Positions 60,558 through 64,000 of a DNA stretch of 64,000 bases are shown here, one piece after another; the stretch's first letter is position 1, and each line of letters opens with the position of its first letter. Source of the stretch: Pseudoduganella flava (lineage in GTDB: Bacteria; Pseudomonadota; Gammaproteobacteria; Burkholderiales; Burkholderiaceae_D). The position numbers were made by a program, and so were the translations under genes. The stretch spans positions 124,001-188,000 of the forward strand of contig NZ_VLKW01000008.1 of the NCBI RefSeq assembly GCF_007830495.1, read 5' to 3'. Under the pieces are notes generated by a model. The model had not been told where the DNA came from. It was given only the letters and a program-made list of their open reading frames with translations, and did not search any database.

Positions 60558-61340
60558 TCAGCTTCGGCCACCCGCGATCGCCAGGTAGTCGGTGTACAGC
60601 TGCGGTGCACCGGGGAACGACGCCAGCTCGCGCCACGCTTCGTTGACACGCTCGCAGTCCTGGTGCGTGCGCACGAACTCCAGCGCCTTGTCGGTGGAGA
60701 CGTCCAGCTCCGGGTGATACGCGTTCAGCGCGGCGAGGCTCTCGATCTCCAGCAGCACCGCATAGGGTTCGCGGCGAGTGCCGCCCGTGCCCCGCAACAC
60801 GTGCAGCTTCCAGCCCGGGTAGTCTTCCAGCCGGTGGATGTTGTCGCGAATGAAGCCTTCGAACCTCTCCGGCGCCACGCCCGGGCGCAGCGCCAGGTGG
60901 TGGATGCCGACGACGCGGGCAACCGGGTCGCCGTCGTTGCCGCCCCGGAAGTTCGGCCCTTCCGGCAACGTGCTGCGGGTGTTTTCCGCGATCAGCGCGA
61001 ACGACGAGAACAGCGTCGACGGCTCGGCGAACGTGGCATATGTCCGCCACTCCGCGATGCGCTCCAGCGCCGCCGGGTGCTGTTGCCAGAATTCGCGCGC
61101 CGCCGCGGTCCGCTCGCCATGCTCGTCGACGTAGCGTGCGTACTGCGCTGCGTCGGGCGCTTCGTACAGCATCAGGTACTGGTCCGTACGTTCGCCGCGC
61201 AAGCCCTTCAGCAGTGTCCACTGCCAGCCTGGGTAGGCGGGGATGTCGCGGCCGCCGCTGCGGGCGAACTGTTCGAAGTCGCCGGCGGTGACGCCTTTTT
61301 TCAGGTTCAGGCCGATGTAGTGCAGGCTGAAGATCGACAT
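60558..61340 (-). CDS. Double ferredoxin-like (dimeric alpha/beta barrel) protein, copy 1
   Basis: A 260-residue protein made of two similar halves. The N-half has AGDFEQFARSGGRDIPAYPGWQWTLLKGLRGERTDQYLML in outline; the C-half has PERFEGFIRDNIHRLEDYPGWKLHVLRG and PYAVLLEIESLAALNAYHPE. Each half resembles an EthD/antibiotic-monooxygenase-type ferredoxin fold. It ends QLYTDYLAIAG. A close paralogue is encoded at 62581-63375, with the MFS gene between them. It may bind or convert a small molecule; no catalytic residues can be named. GGAG before the ATG at 61340 decides the start. Confidence 0.72.
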   Translation of the reverse strand: MSIFSLHYIGLNLKKGVTAGDFEQFARSGGRDIPAYPGWQWTLLKGLRGERTDQYLMLYEAPDAAQYARYVDEHGERTAAAREFWQQHPAALERIAEWRTYATFAEPSTLFSSFALIAENTRSTLPEGPNFRGGNDGDPVARVVGIHHLALRPGVAPERFEGFIRDNIHRLEDYPGWKLHVLRGTGGTRREPYAVLLEIESLAALNAYHPELDVSTDKALEFVRTHQDCERVNEAWRELASFPGAPQLYTDYLAIAGGRS

Positions 61341-61373
61341 GGTTGCTCCATCAATGAGTGTCACGAATAGGTG

Positions 61374-62537
61374 TCAGCGCGTGATCCGCGGCGCGAGCAG
61401 GGCGACCGCCAGCACGGCCACCGCGGCGGCGGCAAATGCCGCCGTCAGGTTGAACTGGCGGGCTACCTGGCCGATCAGGGCGGGGCCGCACAGCAAGCCC
61501 GCATAGCCCAGCAGGGTCACGGCCGGCAGCGCGGCGGCGGACGGCACGTCCGGCTGGTTGCCGGCCCGTGTGAACAGCACGGGCACGATGTTCGCCAGCC
61601 CCGCGCCGGCCAGCATGAAGCCGGCCAGCGCGGCGCCGGCGCGGTCCACCGTCACGATCAGCAGCAGGCCGGCCGCGGCGGCCAGGCTGCCCAGCACCAG
61701 CGTGCGGCGCGAGCCGATGCCGTCGACGATGCGGTCGCCCACCATCCGCCCCAGCGCGACGACGATCGAATACAGCGTGAAGCCGAAGCCCGCGTGGCGC
61801 TGGTCCACGCCCCGTTCCGTATGCAGGAAGACGGCTGACCAGTCCAGCATCGCGCCCTCGATCAGGAACATCAGGAAGCACAGCAGCGCGATCGGCAGCA
61901 GGCCCGGATGCAGCAGCGCCTTGAACGTGCCGGCAGGACGCTCGCCTTCCGGTGCACGCCGCGGCAGCAGGTCGCCGGCGGCAGGCAGCGCGGCGATGGC
62001 GATGACCAGCACGACGGCAAGCACCGCGTGCAGCGGCGCCACGCCGGCGGCCAGCAGCACGCTGACGCCGCCCGCGCCGGCGATGCTGCCGATGCTGTAC
62101 AGGCCGTGAAAGCCGGACATCCGCGGCTGCCCGCTTTCCCGCTCGACGACGACGGCCTGCGCATTCATCGCCACGTCCAGCAAGCCGTTGGCCGCGCCGA
62201 ACACGAAGAGCGCTGCCGCCATCACCGGCAGCGACGTGGCGGCTACGATCGCCGGCAGGTCGGCGCACAGCGTGGCGACGCAGGCGACGATCAATGCCCG
62301 GCAGCCGAAGCGCGCGATCAGGCGGCCGCTAAACGGCATCAGCAGCATCGAGCCGGCGGCGATGCAGAACAGCAGCAGGCCCAGCGTGCCGTCGTCGATG
62401 CCGAGACGGCTTTTCGAGAACGGGATCAGCGGCGCCCACGCGGCCATGCCCAGGCCCGCGACGAGGAAAATCCTGCGGGTGGCGCGCTGCGCCGCGGCGT
62501 TCGGCGTGGCGGCGCGGCGCGAGAGTTGGAGTTCCAC
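61374..62537 (-). CDS. Major facilitator superfamily transporter
   Basis: A 387-residue protein with about twelve hydrophobic segments. The family-type motifs include FLVAGLGMAAWAPLIPFSKSRLGI, FSGRLIARFG, NGLLDVAMNAQAVVVERE and GFHGLYSIGSIAGA, close to the YbjJ/FucP-like MFS subgroup. A GTG start at 62537 has AAGGA in front. Lying between the two double-ferredoxin-fold genes in the same direction, it may export the product or import the substrate. Confidence 0.85.
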   Translation of the reverse strand: MELQLSRRAATPNAAAQRATRRIFLVAGLGMAAWAPLIPFSKSRLGIDDGTLGLLLFCIAAGSMLLMPFSGRLIARFGCRALIVACVATLCADLPAIVAATSLPVMAAALFVFGAANGLLDVAMNAQAVVVERESGQPRMSGFHGLYSIGSIAGAGGVSVLLAAGVAPLHAVLAVVLVIAIAALPAAGDLLPRRAPEGERPAGTFKALLHPGLLPIALLCFLMFLIEGAMLDWSAVFLHTERGVDQRHAGFGFTLYSIVVALGRMVGDRIVDGIGSRRTLVLGSLAAAAGLLLIVTVDRAGAALAGFMLAGAGLANIVPVLFTRAGNQPDVPSAAALPAVTLLGYAGLLCGPALIGQVARQFNLTAAFAAAAVAVLAVALLAPRITR

Positions 62538-62580
62538 GGGCGTCCTTGTGTGGATGGGGAAGAGGAGGGACGGGAAGGGC

Positions 62581-63375
62581 TCAGCCGCCCGTGCTTTCCG
62601 CCACGGCGATGTAGTCGGTGTAGAGTTGCGGCGAGCCGGAGAACGACGCCAGGCGCTTCCACTCCTCGTACATCTGCTTTGTGTCGCGGTGCGCCTTGGC
62701 GAACTGCGCCGCTTCGTCGGTGCCGATGTCCGGCTCGGGGTAGAACGTCTCCAGCGCGGCCAGGCTGGCGATTTCCATCAGCACCACGTACTGGTCCAGC
62801 CGGTTGCCCCGCTCGCCCTTGAGCAGGCGGAATTTCCAGTCCGGGTAGTCCTCGATGCGGTGGTGATTCTCCGCGATGAAGCGCTCGAACGTCTCCGGTT
62901 GCACGTCCGCCCGCAGCGCCAGGTTGTGGATGCCGATGATCCGCGCCACCGGCGGCTCGCCGGGCCGGTCGCGGTAGCGTGGGCCCGGCTGCACGGTACT
63001 GCGCTCGTTCTCCGCCAGCAGCCGGTAGTCCGTGAAGATCGTCGGCAGTTCCCAGAACGACGCATGGCGCTTCCACGCGGCGATCGTCTCCTGCGCATGC
63101 GGATGGTCGCGCCAGAACTGGCGGGCCAGCGCCGTCTGGTTGCCGTCCGGGCCGACGTAGCGGTCGCGCTGCGCGGCGCTGTCGATCTCGAACAGCATCA
63201 GGTGCTGGCCCGTGCGTTCGCCACGCAGCCCGCGCAGCAAGGTCCAGCGCCAGCCGGGGTAGCAGGGCAGGTGCGCGCCTTGCTCGCGCACGAACCGCTC
63301 GAACGCTTCGGCCGTCACGCCCGCCTCGGTATCGACGGCAACGTACTGGAAAGTGAAGACTGGTTGGTCGGTCAT
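62581..63375 (-). CDS. Double ferredoxin-like (dimeric alpha/beta barrel) protein, copy 2
   Basis: A 264-residue paralogue of the 60558-61340 protein with the same two-half design. It has TAEAFERFVREQGAHLPCYPGW with RGERTGQHLMLFE in the first half and PETFERFIAENHHRIEDYPDWKFRLLKGERG with VVLMEIASLAALETFYPE in the second. It ends QLYTDYIAVAE, like copy 1. It starts eight bases after the radical SAM gene's stop. Keeping two copies suggests either a heterodimer or two successive steps. Confidence 0.72.
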   Translation of the reverse strand: MTDQPVFTFQYVAVDTEAGVTAEAFERFVREQGAHLPCYPGWRWTLLRGLRGERTGQHLMLFEIDSAAQRDRYVGPDGNQTALARQFWRDHPHAQETIAAWKRHASFWELPTIFTDYRLLAENERSTVQPGPRYRDRPGEPPVARIIGIHNLALRADVQPETFERFIAENHHRIEDYPDWKFRLLKGERGNRLDQYVVLMEIASLAALETFYPEPDIGTDEAAQFAKAHRDTKQMYEEWKRLASFSGSPQLYTDYIAVAESTGG

Positions 63376-63383
63376 GGCGGTCC

Positions 63384-64000
63384 TCAGGCTTGCGCGGTGG
63401 GGAACTGCGAGGTTGGGAACTGCGTGTTGATGATGGCTTCGACGAGCGTCACGCCATTCGGCGTCAGCATCACGACGTGGTTGTCGACGGTGACGAGGCC
63501 CTTGCGCGTCAGCGTCGCCAGCGCGCTGTCGATGACGGGGTTGGCGAAGAAGCTCTTGCCGTTGAAGCGCCTTTGATACACGCGGTCGTCCACGGGGATC
63601 AACGTGGACAGCGCCATCTTGAAGGCATTGAGTTCCCGCTGCATGGGCGACATGCCGCGCGTCTCGTCGATCGGCAGGCGGTTTTCGTCGAGCGCCTGCT
63701 TGTACAGCGGGTAGCTGGTGATATTGATCGCTTCGGCGCCGATGCATTTGGAGCTGCCGCCCAGGCCGATCGCCACTTCCGGGTATTGCTTGTCCAGGTC
63801 CGTGATCAGCGCCTTCCATTTCTCGGCCGGCTGGCCCTGCCGGTGGAAGTACATCGTCGGATGCTCGCGGTAGCCGTCGGCGAGGTACAGCTCGACGAGC
63901 TCGCGCATCTGGTACTGCTTGCCGAGGCCAGGGAAGCGCATGTCGTTCTTGTCGACCAGGCCCTTCTTCTGCCACAGGCTTTCGCGCACGCCGGAGACGC
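63384..64000 (-). CDS. Radical SAM protein, HemN-like (3' part, partial)
   Basis: The C-terminal part of a larger protein running past the right edge; about 205 residues are seen. YQMRELVELYLADGYREHPTMYFHR, VAIGLGGSSKCIGAEAINITSYPLYK and the winged-helix-like LATLTRKGLVTVDNHVVMLTPNGV match the end of HemN/HutW-type radical SAM enzymes. The Cys motif for the 4Fe-4S cluster would be upstream, beyond the window. This group includes oxygen-independent coproporphyrinogen oxidase, heme-opening ChuW and radical cyclisers. It probably leads an operon with the two double-ferredoxin proteins and the MFS transporter. Confidence 0.6.
   Translation of the reverse strand, partial: VSGVRESLWQKKGLVDKNDMRFPGLGKQYQMRELVELYLADGYREHPTMYFHRQGQPAEKWKALITDLDKQYPEVAIGLGGSSKCIGAEAINITSYPLYKQALDENRLPIDETRGMSPMQRELNAFKMALSTLIPVDDRVYQRRFNGKSFFANPVIDSALATLTRKGLVTVDNHVVMLTPNGVTLVEAIINTQFPTSQFPTAQA

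Overview
The window looks like chromosomal DNA from a high-GC betaproteobacterium, most likely the Massilia/Duganella/Pseudoduganella group of Oxalobacteraceae. The grounds are the gene order accA-tilS-lysC-tRNA-Ser, the PEP-CTERM proteins, the GGGGTCAGACCC palindrome, many large TonB-dependent receptors (TBDRs) and the protein sequences themselves. The genus is inferred from recalled similarity, not from a search.

Layout. 1-3360: housekeeping block with the 3' end of accA, tilS, lysC and tRNA-Ser(GCU). 3360-3810: a gene-free tract of degenerate repeats and hairpins. 3811-4968: two tandem PEP-CTERM proteins. 5349-6414: a broken LysR gene and the 3' stub of an alpha/beta hydrolase, meeting head to head at what looks like a deletion scar. 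6490-8246: a YCII-like protein and a CNNM/CorC-type membrane protein. 8698-14599: TBDR, flavin-dependent tryptophan-halogenase-like protein, SapC-like protein and a DUF6445-type protein, followed by a uracil-DNA-glycosylase-like gene.

16082-29129 is the most coherent accessory system: a glycan-utilisation locus centred on galactosamine. It holds a secreted beta-helix protein, a TBDR, a DMT permease, an AgaZ/KbaZ-like protein, an AgaS-like deaminase/isomerase, a BadF-type sugar kinase, an exported amidohydrolase, an AgaR-like DeoR regulator and an exported GH36-like glycosidase. The same CTTTCG-N4-CTTTCG direct repeat lies upstream of three of these transcription units, which suggests one regulon.

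29218-41867: a membrane diguanylate cyclase; a TetR plus diacetylphloroglucinol-hydrolase pair around a palindromic operator (PhlH/PhlG-like); a C4-dicarboxylate block (dctA, porin, dctB, dctD) behind an excellent sigma-54 promoter; an NBR1-type Ig-domain remnant; a PAS-GGDEF protein and a hypothetical protein. 42022-44357: a cobalamin riboswitch upstream of a TBDR that is not an obvious BtuB. 44629-46878: a chemoreceptor and a small secreted protein.

46919-55266: a complete malonate decarboxylase operon (mdcABCDE, madLM, mdcGH, minus strand) with a divergent LysR regulator. 55386-58314: a small Cys-rich peptide paired with a GRDP-like protein, then a sedolisin-family lipoprotein protease. 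58338-64000: a minus-strand run of a partial HemN-like radical SAM protein, two paralogous double-ferredoxin-fold proteins flanking an MFS transporter, a glycosyltransferase and an OmpR-family regulator. This may be an uncharacterised biosynthetic or small-molecule-processing cluster.
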